Of a stretch of 64,000 bases of DNA, positions 27,014 to 34,777 are shown piece by piece; positions within the stretch are counted from its first letter, which is position 1; every line of letters starts with the position of its first letter. This DNA comes from Sulfurimonas aquatica (lineage in GTDB: Bacteria > Campylobacterota > Campylobacteria > Campylobacterales > Sulfurimonadaceae). The notes under the pieces are model-generated. The model saw only the letters and a list, made by a program, of their open reading frames with translations, searched no databases and was not told the DNA's origin. Location of the stretch: the NCBI RefSeq assembly GCF_017357825.1, contig NZ_CP046073.1, positions 1 to 64,000 on the forward strand, written 5' to 3'. The position numbers and the translations under genes were made by a program.

Positions 27014-27042
27014 TGGTACGATTAAAAAATTTAATCGTACCA
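27014..27042. terminator. Strong hairpin in the 26882-27403 intergenic region
   Basis: TGGTACGATTAAA and its complement form a 13-bp stem with a 3-base loop at 27014-27042. A further GTACCA at 26998-27003 can compete for TGGTAC, giving two alternative hairpins. No T-tract follows on either strand, so it may be a rho-independent terminator variant or a protein site. The rest of 26882-27273 holds no recognised gene. Confidence 0.4.
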
Positions 27043-27273
27043 TTAGACTTAATTACAAAAATGGATGCTTATTTTTTACTTTTTGTTATTAAGTCACTTT
27101 TTACAGAAGGGAGCGGTTCTAATGGACAGTAAACACTCTCAAAGTATTGGCATTTTTGAGAGTTGTCTACAGGAGGATTGAAAGATATAAAATGATTGTT
27201 ACAATAGTGTTATTTAAGATGGAAGTACTCAATCTACTTATACTGGCATAGTTCAAGAGAATTCACGCATATA

Positions 27274-27384
27274 AATAAAATCCCTAAAACATCACGAAAT
27301 TTATGTTATACTGCATTAAAATTAATAAAACCCCGATATATATTTATTAACTTAATATATTCCCGAATAAATTAATAAAATCCC
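27274..27384 (+). promoter_or_regulatory. Four helically phased direct repeats upstream of Fic 2
   Basis: AATAAAATCCC or close variants occur at 27274-27284, 27324-27334 (AATAAAACCCC), 27354-27364 (AATATATTCCC) and 27374-27384. The spacings are 50, 30 and 20 bp, all whole helical turns, so every copy faces the same side of DNA. The last ends 20 bases before the Fic 2 start codon. They are probably operator sites for cooperative repression; the binder may be the Fic protein itself, whose N-terminus is a plausible DNA-binding domain. Confidence 0.6.
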
Positions 27385-27403
27385 AGAAAGGCGGTTTCTT
27401 AAC

Positions 27404-28918
27404 ATGGGTATTACATTTAATAATCAAATATTACCTAATTCATGCCAACTTATCGGGTATTCATGGTTGATAAATCATTTTAATTTAGAGTTACCTTTAA
27501 GACAATTATGCTGCATTAGCCAAAAAAGATTAGCAGGACAGTCTATTCATAAGGGTCAGTGGCTTATATATGATGCGCAGTTAATGGTTGAAGATATAGC
27601 TTACTCTCATTTAGAATTTGCATTAAAACATGAATACATTGATTTACTTATCTTAAAAAGAATATTCCAACAATATCCCTTACAAGAAATATCACAAAGC
27701 ATCGACATAAATCCAAAACGTATTTTAAGTAAAAAAATATGGTTTTTGTATGAATTTTTGTTAAATAAAAGACTCCCTCTCAAGGATCTTCCTGTTGGCA
27801 AGTATGATGATCTTCTCGACGTAAAAAAATATATTATTAGCGAAAAAATCATTAAATCTAAAAGGCATAAGATAAACAACAACTTGATTGGAACTGCTAA
27901 ATTATGTCCAATTATTAGAAAAACAGAGAAGTTACGACACTACCTAGATTCGAATTTAAATAAAAAAATATCGAATGTTTTAGGATCTGTTAGCAATTCA
28001 CTTATCAAAAGAGCGGCTAGTTTTTTATTATTGTCAGATTCCAAAGCATCGTTTGAGATAGAAGGGGAGCGACCAGCTAAAAATAGAATTGAAAGCTGGG
28101 GTAAAATTATTAATGAAGCTGGCAAAACAATTTTGAGTATAAATGAGATACAACGGCTTCATTCGATTCTTTTAGGAAATTCGAGATTTATTAAAATAGG
28201 CCTAAGAGAAGAAGAGGTCTTTTTAGGTGATAGAGATCGAGATAATTACCCCATCCCTGAATTTATTGGTGCGAATAGTAAAGATATTTTAGAATTAATG
28301 AACGACTGGATAGAACTAGAGCAAAAATTGCTTGAAGATGAAATTGATCCAATTCTACATGCGACTATTATCGCTTTTATATTTGTATATGTACATCCAC
28401 TTGAAGATGGAAATGGAAGGATACATAGGTATTTAATACATCATGTTTTAGCAAATAGAAATTTTTATCCCAAAGGGATGATTTTTCCAATCTCAACTGT
28501 CATTTTAGATAATATTAAAAGGTATCGTGACATATTAGTTCAACATACTAGCCCACTAATGAAGATGATAAATTGGGAGGCTACAGAGAATGGAAACGTT
28601 AAAATATTAAACAATACAGAGGATTTATATAGATACTTTGATGCAACTTCAAGTTGTGAATTCATTTTTGCATGCGTTGAAAAAACTATCAAAGAGACTC
28701 TACCAAATGAATTAAAATATCTAAATTCATTTGACAAAGCATACATAGAAATTAATGAAATTATCGAGATGCCGGAGAATAAATTGAAAAGTTTAATAAC
28801 ATATATTTTGCAAAATGAACACAAGCTTTCTAAAAACAAAAAAGAGAAATACTTTGATGAATTGACTGCTCATGAGATAAAAACAATAGAAGATATTGTT
28901 GTGAATAATTTCTTATAG
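27404..28918 (+). CDS. Fic-domain protein with long N-terminal domain (Fic 2)
   Basis: This 504-residue protein has catalytic motif HPLEDGNGR at residues 331-339. A class II inhibitory motif SFEIEG at 216-221 precedes the Fic core, so it can self-inhibit. The first 200 residues are an unrecognised, partly helical domain with an HTH-like stretch near 95-115 (LQEISQSIDINPKRILSKKI). A flap segment (EVFLGDRDRDNYPIPEFIGA) follows the inhibitory helix. The start ATG 27404 follows AGAAAGGCGG. No separate antitoxin gene is adjacent. Upstream it has four phased repeats, suggesting tight autorepression. Confidence 0.9.
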   Translation: MGITFNNQILPNSCQLIGYSWLINHFNLELPLRQLCCISQKRLAGQSIHKGQWLIYDAQLMVEDIAYSHLEFALKHEYIDLLILKRIFQQYPLQEISQSIDINPKRILSKKIWFLYEFLLNKRLPLKDLPVGKYDDLLDVKKYIISEKIIKSKRHKINNNLIGTAKLCPIIRKTEKLRHYLDSNLNKKISNVLGSVSNSLIKRAASFLLLSDSKASFEIEGERPAKNRIESWGKIINEAGKTILSINEIQRLHSILLGNSRFIKIGLREEEVFLGDRDRDNYPIPEFIGANSKDILELMNDWIELEQKLLEDEIDPILHATIIAFIFVYVHPLEDGNGRIHRYLIHHVLANRNFYPKGMIFPISTVILDNIKRYRDILVQHTSPLMKMINWEATENGNVKILNNTEDLYRYFDATSSCEFIFACVEKTIKETLPNELKYLNSFDKAYIEINEIIEMPENKLKSLITYILQNEHKLSKNKKEKYFDELTAHEIKTIEDIVVNNFL

Positions 28919-29159
28919 ACTTGTGATTACTGTATTAAAATTACATGTAACATCATGTGTGGTTTGCAATTTACTATAATATTTTATGTGATTTATTTAA
29001 AACATTCGATACTTATGTAAGAGTTTTTCTCATTAATTCAGTAATATGTTTTACTTATTAAAGGTAATAAAACTCTACAAGATGTGTATAGTTAAAGTAA
29101 TTATTGATGTGCATTTGAGCATATAATAGATAAATTAAAGTAAGAAATCCAATACATTT

Positions 29160-29360
29160 TTACTCTTTTATTGTGTAAAAAGCGTCTTTTTGACTCAAAA
29201 ATTCTAGTTCTTCTTCATAGGTCTCAAGGGACGAGTTAAAATATAAAACTATTATATTCTCTGTACTAAATATAGTATATTCCTTTTCTAGTAAGGGCAT
29301 TATTTGAAGAAAATAGTATATTCGGTAACTCTTGCTCAACATATTATCTTGATTATTCAA
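29160..29360 (-). CDS. Doubtful short ORF, 66 residues
   Basis: The family is not recognised. The product would be acidic, with a beta-like middle (TIFSTENIIVLYFNSSLETY) and an acidic C-terminus. It has no clear ribosome binding site before the ATG. It lies in a gene-poor stretch (28919-29701) where no other gene can be supported, so it is listed only as a possibility. Confidence 0.3.
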   Translation of the reverse strand: MNNQDNMLSKSYRIYYFLQIMPLLEKEYTIFSTENIIVLYFNSSLETYEEELEFLSQKDAFYTIKE

Positions 29361-29701
29361 TGATTATAGATAGCGTCATATCAATATAATTATTAGAAAA
29401 AGGCTATTAAAATTTAGCTTAAAATGAAAAAATATAGAAGGTTTAAGAGATCAAAACAGTGTAGTTTTGATTGGTATGGAGAATGAAAAAGGAGTCAGAT
29501 AAATCAGAAACATGGCTCAAAATAACTTAAGTAAAAAAGTAAATAAAGAAGATAATTTGTGCTGAAATTTCGAGCTTTTTTAATGAAAATAGGCTTGTAA
29601 ACTATAAAAATAGTATCTTGAATGGAAGAAAATTCAACACTCTGTAGGCAATAATTTAAAGAATTTTTAGTAATTACTAGCCTATTTTTACATCGATTTA
29701 T
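29361..29701. other. Gene-poor A+T-rich stretch
   Basis: Only very short frames are present (for example 20 codons beginning ATGAAAAAATATAGAAGG near 29424). I see no recognisable gene, RNA or strong hairpin here. Confidence 0.5.
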
Positions 29702-30310
29702 CTACTGTAAAGTTCTAATTTTGTCTACAAAAGTCATCCCAATTCCATTAAAAAAGTTTATTAATTCCCCATCTAAATACAATAAATATCCGTAAATTAT
29801 TACTGAATACAATATCAATTCGACTATAAAATTCAATGAAATTACCTCCCTGAATGCATTTTTTATATCTGTTTTTGAAGGTTTCGAGGCTATGAATAGT
29901 TGAATAAATATGAAAAATACAATGAGGTCTTGGTGCTTATATTCGTATGTGTTGTGTATTGAAAAATTTAAAATATTTACATATTCTATAGATACGTACT
30001 GAAGATATATTGCAGTAAAAATCATTATGAGAAGTGACAAAAGTGGAGCTAGGTTTATTAAAATTGATTGTGTTGGAGAAGCATTCATATAGGTTACTGA
30101 ACCTAAGTTTCCCGTTTCATGATTGGGTATTAAATTGAAGCCAACCACTTTGACGATTGGTTTCGTTTTTATATGAATAGCTGCTCTAATCATGTTGATA
30201 ATAATGTCAAAAAACATAAAAATAATTGCTATAAAAGCATGAAGTAGTTCATGTATTATCGTTGCGGGTAGAAATAAGATTGAGTGGATGAAAAATTTAA
30301 TTTTACTCAT
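29702..30310 (-). CDS. Membrane protein with HELLH zinc-protease motif
   Basis: This 202-residue integral membrane protein carries HELLH at residues 20-24 in its first hydrophobic segment. It has three or four further spans (IFMFFDIIINMIRAAIHI, INLAPLLSLLIMIFTAIYL, LIVFFIFIQLFIA, LILYSVIIYGYLLYL). The HExxH motif within a membrane span, with a later NLAP in the next hydrophobic region, is the pattern of M50/DUF3267-like intramembrane metalloproteases. The substrate is unknown. It is not part of an evident operon and reads away from the hairpin-repeat region. Confidence 0.75.
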   Translation of the reverse strand: MSKIKFFIHSILFLPATIIHELLHAFIAIIFMFFDIIINMIRAAIHIKTKPIVKVVGFNLIPNHETGNLGSVTYMNASPTQSILINLAPLLSLLIMIFTAIYLQYVSIEYVNILNFSIHNTYEYKHQDLIVFFIFIQLFIASKPSKTDIKNAFREVISLNFIVELILYSVIIYGYLLYLDGELINFFNGIGMTFVDKIRTLQ

Positions 30311-30441
30311 TTTGTTTGGGGCTCCTAAAAGGGCATAGGTTATTTTAAAATCATAGTATAATTTTTCAACTTAGCAGGACGGTTTTTAGGAATAGGACAT
30401 ATTGTATTGGTCTATGGTCTAAAAAGAGCAAAAATATTGTG

Positions 30442-30571
30442 AAAATATGGCTTCTCTTATAGAGTTGAGAGAGATGCCAGTTTTGAAATATGAAAAAAAA
30501 CTGGCATCTCTGGGAATTCAGTTTTGGCATCTCTGGGAATTCAGTTTTGGCATCTCTGGGAATTCAGTTTT
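30442..30571 (+). repeat. Structured repeat unit 1: shared leader, 15-bp hairpin, three 23-bp tandem copies
   Basis: A 32-base leader (30442-30473) is identical to that of unit 2. It leads into a perfect 15-bp stem, AGAGATGCCAGTTTT (30470-30484) with its complement at 30497-30511, around a 12-base loop. The right arm starts a 23-bp tandem repeat containing GGCATCTCTGGGAATTCAG, present three times (30503-30525, 30526-30548, 30549-30571). A frame across both units has no recognisable product and the palindromes dominate the sequence, so I treat it as non-coding. Confidence 0.85.
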
Positions 30572-30603
30572 CACAGACGCTCTAAGGCCAAGGGAAAATA
30601 GCA

Positions 30604-30709
30604 AAAATATGGCTTCTCTTATAGAGTTGAGAGAGCCGTCAGTTTTGAAATATAAAAAAAACTGACGGCTCTGGGAAATACGGTTTTGACGGCTCTGGGA
30701 ATTCAGTTT
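30604..30709 (+). repeat. Structured repeat unit 2: same design, different stem word
   Basis: The identical 32-base leader (30604-30635) precedes a perfect 15-bp stem, AGAGCCGTCAGTTTT (30632-30646) with its complement at 30658-30672. Two tandem copies of GACGGCTCTGGGAA-type sequence follow (30664-30687 and 30688-30709). Relative to unit 1, three stem positions differ (ATGCC versus CCGTC). All three are compensated on the other arm and carried into the tandem copies. Confidence 0.85.
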
Positions 30710-31127
30710 GTTAAATTTCTAATATGTAGTAAAAATAATAACAACACGCTGTTAAATAGGCAAGAACTATGTTTAAGTAATGATAATGTATGAGTCAACA
30801 AGAAAAATGATTCTATGGCAGATATGAGCTATTTTTCAAATATTTCAGACTCCTAGCTAAAACAAACAAATTTCTGAAAAAATTGGATAGCTTAAAGCGC
30901 TTGATACTTTACTTGATAAAAATCTAAAAGCAACATTTAAATTTTATCTATGCATATAAGTTACCACTCCAGTTACGAGTATGGAAAGAACTTGGTTTAA
31001 AATGTATTAAATGATAAATATAAAAAAATGTATGCAAAAGGCTTTATATCAACCAGCGGGATAGATATTCCATTAGAAGACACTTATAATCAAAACCAAA
31101 TCTACAAACAGTTACTTGGTCTAATCA
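30710..31127. other. Decayed sequence between hairpin repeats and AbiEii remnant
   Basis: Short broken frames are present. A 36-codon frame at 31028-31138 (MYAKGFISTSGIDIPLEDTY onward) overlaps the start of the AbiEii remnant as a partner gene would. No intact gene is supported. It looks like an eroded cassette. Confidence 0.4.
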
Positions 31128-31418
31128 ATGACTGCTAGGGTAAAAGAAGCATTAGAAAAAATTTCTAACAATGAAATATTTAATGGTGAGCTCTACTTCA
31201 CTGGAGGTACTACACTTGCTTACTATTTTAATCATCGAATTTCTGATGATGTTTATATAGTATTTTCTAAAACTTTAAATTATAAGCTTATCATACCTAG
31301 TATCAGCATATTAGGAGCATCAAAAATTAAAGATGAAAATGTAGCAGCTTTGAGAATGGCTAGATTGTTTCCAGATAATTATTTTTTTAAAAGCTGTTTT
31401 ACTTGGTTACTTCAGTAG
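31128..31418 (+). pseudogene. Truncated AbiEii-type nucleotidyltransferase toxin
   Basis: This 96-residue frame has the AbiEii/DUF1814 start (LEKISNNEIFNGELYFTGGT, then TLAYYFNHRISDD). The GG-T motif is intact, but the DxD metal-binding pair is degraded (SDDVYIVFSK), and the remaining two thirds of the domain are missing. It collides with the convergent Fic-like gene at 31412. A 36-codon upstream frame overlapping its start could be the end of its partner gene. This is a dead remnant of an AbiE-like cassette; compare the intact version at 39402-40489. Confidence 0.7.
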
Positions 31419-32014
31419 ATAATTTTATGCATCTCTATCAACTTTTTATAGTCTCCACCATCAGCAGCTTTAAGTGCTTGCATATATTCATCTCTTTTAG
31501 GGTTCTCTTTTGAGAGTAAATCTTCTTGCCACTTCACAGGCATAGAGCCATTCTGTCTGAGATAGATATTTGCTAACATTCTCGACCAACGACCATTTCC
31601 ATTTTTGTATGGATGAATTTGCACTGCTCTGTGATGTATACGAGTTGCAGTTTCGTAGATATCAAATGTTTTATTATTATCCCAATAAGTTAAATCATCT
31701 GCTAACTCTTTTAATGCAGTCGGTACTTGATAAGCTTTTATGCCTATGGAGAGTTCAACTCGCCTAAATTTTCCAGCCCAGTTCCACACATTACCAAACA
31801 TCTCTTCATGAAGTGATGATAACCATTCGTAAGAGAAAGATGCTATTTTTTTGGATGGTGGTGCTGATAAGTACTTTAGTGTTGCAAGCGCTATGTTATT
31901 CGCCTCTGCAACATAGATCTCTCTGAGCGAGTAGACCTTGTCACTTGGTAGTTTGAGTCCTGATATATCGTCAAGAGGTGTAGCATCATCTATAGGCTGC
32001 ATAGAATGTATCAT
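31412..32014 (-). CDS. Fic-family protein, mobile mystery protein B type
   Basis: This 200-residue protein is close to mobile mystery protein B: LHEEMFGNVWNWAGKFR, then motif HPYKNGNGR at 134-142 and a short C-terminal helical tail. The catalytic histidine is present, but the usual acidic residue before GNGR is Asn. This is typical of this subfamily and suggests altered chemistry or metal use. It starts one base after the stop of the HTH gene, giving the antitoxin-first order. Together they form a two-gene cassette. Class I Fic proteins are inhibited by the partner protein, which is the expected arrangement here. Confidence 0.87.
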   Translation of the reverse strand: MIHSMQPIDDATPLDDISGLKLPSDKVYSLREIYVAEANNIALATLKYLSAPPSKKIASFSYEWLSSLHEEMFGNVWNWAGKFRRVELSIGIKAYQVPTALKELADDLTYWDNNKTFDIYETATRIHHRAVQIHPYKNGNGRWSRMLANIYLRQNGSMPVKWQEDLLSKENPKRDEYMQALKAADGGDYKKLIEMHKIIY

Positions 32015-32015
32015 T

Positions 32016-32396
32016 TTAGGCTACCCAAAGTGTATCTTGATAACTTCCACTTAGAAACTCTTTTTCATAAGAGGCGATAATGGTATTTAAACTATCATCT
32101 TCTAGACCTTGCATTTCTAAAGCCGATATACCTTGAACAATAGAAGCTAAAAATAAAGCTTTCTCATGGGCTCTATGCTTCTTTAAGTCTCTTATTGATA
32201 CTTGTTCATTACCTGCAAAGTCTAAACCTAAAAAGTTTGTTACATGCTCAACTGTACTTAGCTTAACATCTTCATTCTTCAAGAGTCTATTAATAGTTCT
32301 AACACCTACACCACTAAGTTTGGCAAGATTTTCTACCGTAATGTGTAGTTGTTCTTTTCTAATAATGATTTGATTTATTAAGTCTAAACGTCTCAT
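32016..32396 (-). CDS. HTH partner (antitoxin) of the mobile-mystery-B Fic protein
   Basis: This 126-residue protein has an N-terminal helix-turn-helix (ITVENLAKLSGVGVRTINRL, then LKNEDVKLSTVEHVTNFLGL). The C-terminal half is helical (KHRAHEKALFLASIVQGISA). Order and spacing match antitoxin-toxin pairs: its stop codon lies one base before the Fic-like start. It probably represses the operon and neutralises the Fic-like protein. The start follows AAGGAGTTGTT. Confidence 0.85.
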   Translation of the reverse strand: MRRLDLINQIIIRKEQLHITVENLAKLSGVGVRTINRLLKNEDVKLSTVEHVTNFLGLDFAGNEQVSIRDLKKHRAHEKALFLASIVQGISALEMQGLEDDSLNTIIASYEKEFLSGSYQDTLWVA

Positions 32397-32505
32397 AACA
32401 ACTCCTTAAACTATATTATGCCATAAGTGGCATTAAAATATGCAATGTTTTAGAAGAGTAATTAGATAGAGTTACATGTATATTTGTTTTTGTATATGGT
32501 TAACA

Positions 32506-32527
32506 TAATCACAATTCTCTTGAAAAT
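32506..32527 (+). repeat. 22-bp direct repeat, left side of hipBA cassette
   Basis: TAATCACAATTCTCTTGAAA plus two more bases at 32506-32527 recurs exactly at 34306-34327, in the same orientation, 9 bases after the hipA stop codon. It marks the left edge of a 1.8-kb hipBA segment. The rest of 32397-32759 is A+T-rich promoter-like DNA without a gene. Confidence 0.75.
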
Positions 32528-32759
32528 AATCCTCTGCCCTCTTCAAGTTATTTATATTTTTTTCAATAATTTACTTAATATAATTCTCATTTTTCCATTT
32601 TAAAACTAACTTTACAATTTGGGTAATTAATAGAATATTTTACCCATATTATATTGATGCAGGTAATTTGAATGAATTAAAATATATTTTACTACATATA
32701 GTAGAGTTGTTATATAATATGTTAGCTATAATATTAATATATAATCATAAAGAGTTAAT

Positions 32760-33077
32760 ATGTTATCTATAAATATAAAAACACCTTCATCAGTAATGAA
32801 ATCTTTAAAAGATAATTTTAAACAACTAAGACTCTCACAAGAACTTACTCAAGAGGGGCTGGCATCCCGGAGTGGAGTAAGTCTTGGCAGTGTAAAGAGA
32901 TTTGAGGGTTCTGGTGAAATCTCCTTAAAATCCCTTTTAAAATTGGCTGTAGTTCTAGAGTGCTTAGACGATTTTGTGAATATAGCAACTGCTACTTCTG
33001 AAAAAATCTCTTCTATAGATGAACTAATACAACAAGAAGATAAAAAAGTAATTATTAAAAGAGGCAAAATCAAATGA
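32760..33077 (+). CDS. hipB: HipB-like HTH antitoxin
   Basis: This 105-residue XRE-type protein has the HTH LRLSQELTQEGLASRSGVSL and GSVKRFEGSGEISLKSLLKL. A C-terminal tail (ISSIDELIQQEDKKVIIKRG) is as in HipB proteins that pair with HipA kinases. It overlaps hipA by four bases (ATGA), so the two are coupled. It should repress the operon and hold the kinase inactive. The cassette is flanked by 22-bp direct repeats. Confidence 0.9.
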   Translation: MLSINIKTPSSVMKSLKDNFKQLRLSQELTQEGLASRSGVSLGSVKRFEGSGEISLKSLLKLAVVLECLDDFVNIATATSEKISSIDELIQQEDKKVIIKRGKIK

Positions 33078-34297
33078 GTATAAAAACCGTAAACGTATTT
33101 TTAAATCAAAGAGGTAAAAAAATTAGTGTTGGTAGATTAGCTTATAAAGATGAAGTCATATATTTTGAGTATGAAAAAGAGTTTTTAGATTCTAAGCTTG
33201 AACTATCCCCTTATAAAGTACCTTTAAGATCTGGTGTACTTGTTTGTGACGACAATGTTTTTGAAGGTTTATATGGATTATTTGGGGATTCACTTCCTGA
33301 TGGTTGGGGTAGGTTATTGCTTGATAGACATTTTCTAAATAGCGGTATTGATTACTCTGACATTACTCCACTAGATAGACTAAGTTATATTGGTAAATAT
33401 GGAATAGGTGCATTGTCCTATGAACCAATAATAGATGAGCTTCAAAGTACTACTTCTGATGAAGTTGTTTTAGATGATTTAGCGGAAGCTTCTAAAGAGA
33501 TACTTCAAGGCGATAGCCAAATAATGCTTGATGAACTTATTACTATGGGAGGTTCATCGGCTGGAGCAAGGCCAAAAATTATGATTCAACTTAGCGATGA
33601 TAAAAAAAGTATCATTCATGGTGCACAAAATTTACAAAGCAACTATCAACACTGGATGGTAAAATTCCCATCATCACATGATAGTCAAGATATAGCTAAG
33701 ATTGAGTATGCTTATTCTCTTATGGCTAAAGATGCTGGAATTACAATGAGTGATACTATCCTACTCGCTTCTAATAACAATAGTTACTTTGCCACTAAAA
33801 GATTTGATAGAGATGGGGATAATAGAATTCATATACACTCTGTAGCTGGATTAACACATAGTGATTTTAGATTCCCGACTCTTGATTATGATGATCTGTT
33901 AGGATTGACTCTTCATCTAAATAAAGATGTAAATGAACTGTCAAAAATGTTTAGATTAGCTGTGTTTAATCTATTTACTCACAACCGTGACGATCATGCT
34001 AAGAATTTTTCTTATTTAATGCAAGAAGATGGTAGATGGATATTGGCTCCTGCTTATGATTTAACATTTTCATATGGACCAGGCGGAGAGCATAGTACTA
34101 CATATTTAGGTTTAGGCAAAGAACCGACTTCAGAGACACTGATTAAACTTGCTAAAAAGCATGATATTAGTAATGCTTTAGAGATAATACAAGAGATAAA
34201 AGTAGTCGTTAATAATTTTAAATTTTATGCAAATAAAGTTTCTTTGAAGAGTGCATCCTATGAACCTATAAATAAAGTTCTATCAAGAATTAAATAA
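33074..34297 (+). CDS. hipA: HipA-family serine/threonine kinase toxin
   Basis: This 407-residue protein has the full HipA layout. The N-subdomain has YGLFGDSLPDGWGR at 67-80. The Gly-rich loop is GGSSAGARPK (159-168), with HWMVKFPS after it. The catalytic segment is THNRDDHAKN (residues 302-311), and the metal-binding Asp is in APAYDLT (D329). HipA enzymes phosphorylate and inactivate glutamyl-tRNA synthetase or related targets, inducing dormancy. All key residues are present, so it is likely active. It is the only one of the three HipA-type proteins in this window with a standard HipB neighbour. Confidence 0.93.
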   Translation: MSIKTVNVFLNQRGKKISVGRLAYKDEVIYFEYEKEFLDSKLELSPYKVPLRSGVLVCDDNVFEGLYGLFGDSLPDGWGRLLLDRHFLNSGIDYSDITPLDRLSYIGKYGIGALSYEPIIDELQSTTSDEVVLDDLAEASKEILQGDSQIMLDELITMGGSSAGARPKIMIQLSDDKKSIIHGAQNLQSNYQHWMVKFPSSHDSQDIAKIEYAYSLMAKDAGITMSDTILLASNNNSYFATKRFDRDGDNRIHIHSVAGLTHSDFRFPTLDYDDLLGLTLHLNKDVNELSKMFRLAVFNLFTHNRDDHAKNFSYLMQEDGRWILAPAYDLTFSYGPGGEHSTTYLGLGKEPTSETLIKLAKKHDISNALEIIQEIKVVVNNFKFYANKVSLKSASYEPINKVLSRIK

Positions 34298-34305
34298 ATT
34301 ATTAT

Positions 34306-34327
34306 TAATCACAATTCTCTTGAAAAT
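34306..34327 (+). repeat. 22-bp direct repeat, right side of hipBA cassette
   Basis: This is an exact match of 32506-32527 in the same orientation. Together they bracket hipBA and look like cassette borders or a duplicated target. Confidence 0.75.
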
Positions 34328-34369
34328 TAATACTCTCCCCTACTACTGATTTGAAAGGTGATTTTATTT

Positions 34370-34468
34370 GTTCCATAATCCCTTAAGCTTTATGGAATTT
34401 TGCAGTTTTTACTTTTTGAACACTTTGTGGAACACTGAAAGCTAATATGAGTACTTCGTGTTCCAAAA
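34370..34468 (-). repeat. About 100-bp intergenic repeat, copy A2
   Basis: The reverse complement matches 6203-6300 at roughly 85 percent by eye, including CACTTTGTGGAACACTGAAA. The adjacent 16-mer TGTTCCAAAAGTAAGA (34459-34474) is also found, in reverse complement, at 1278-1293. The region 34298-34777 has no gene. Confidence 0.75.
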
Positions 34469-34777
34469 GTAAGAATTTATAAATTCTATCCCACAGAATA
34501 CAAATAACTACAAAATACATTATTTAGTGCTTTTAGTATAATCTTTAAGTAATTTCATATAGACAATCATAAATATTTATGGCTTATTATTGGAACCATT
34601 TATATAAGTTTATGGCTGCAAATACTGGAAGTTTTATTCAAGTGAAAGAAATTATACAGGAGGATATTATTGAGGTAGTCTACACTATTTGAAATATCAC
34701 CAATATGTAACTTAAGTAGATAGCATATATTATAATATGTGTTATAATAAGAAAATTTTAGACGAGGAAACTTTTAT

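Noticed and set aside
30503-30571. CRISPR array of 23-bp units
   Set aside because: The units are head-to-tail without spacers, so this is a simple tandem repeat continuing a hairpin arm.
30447-30665. 72-residue ORF across the two hairpin units
   Set aside because: Its sequence is set by repeated leaders and palindromes, it has no family resemblance, and compensatory changes preserve pairing rather than codons.
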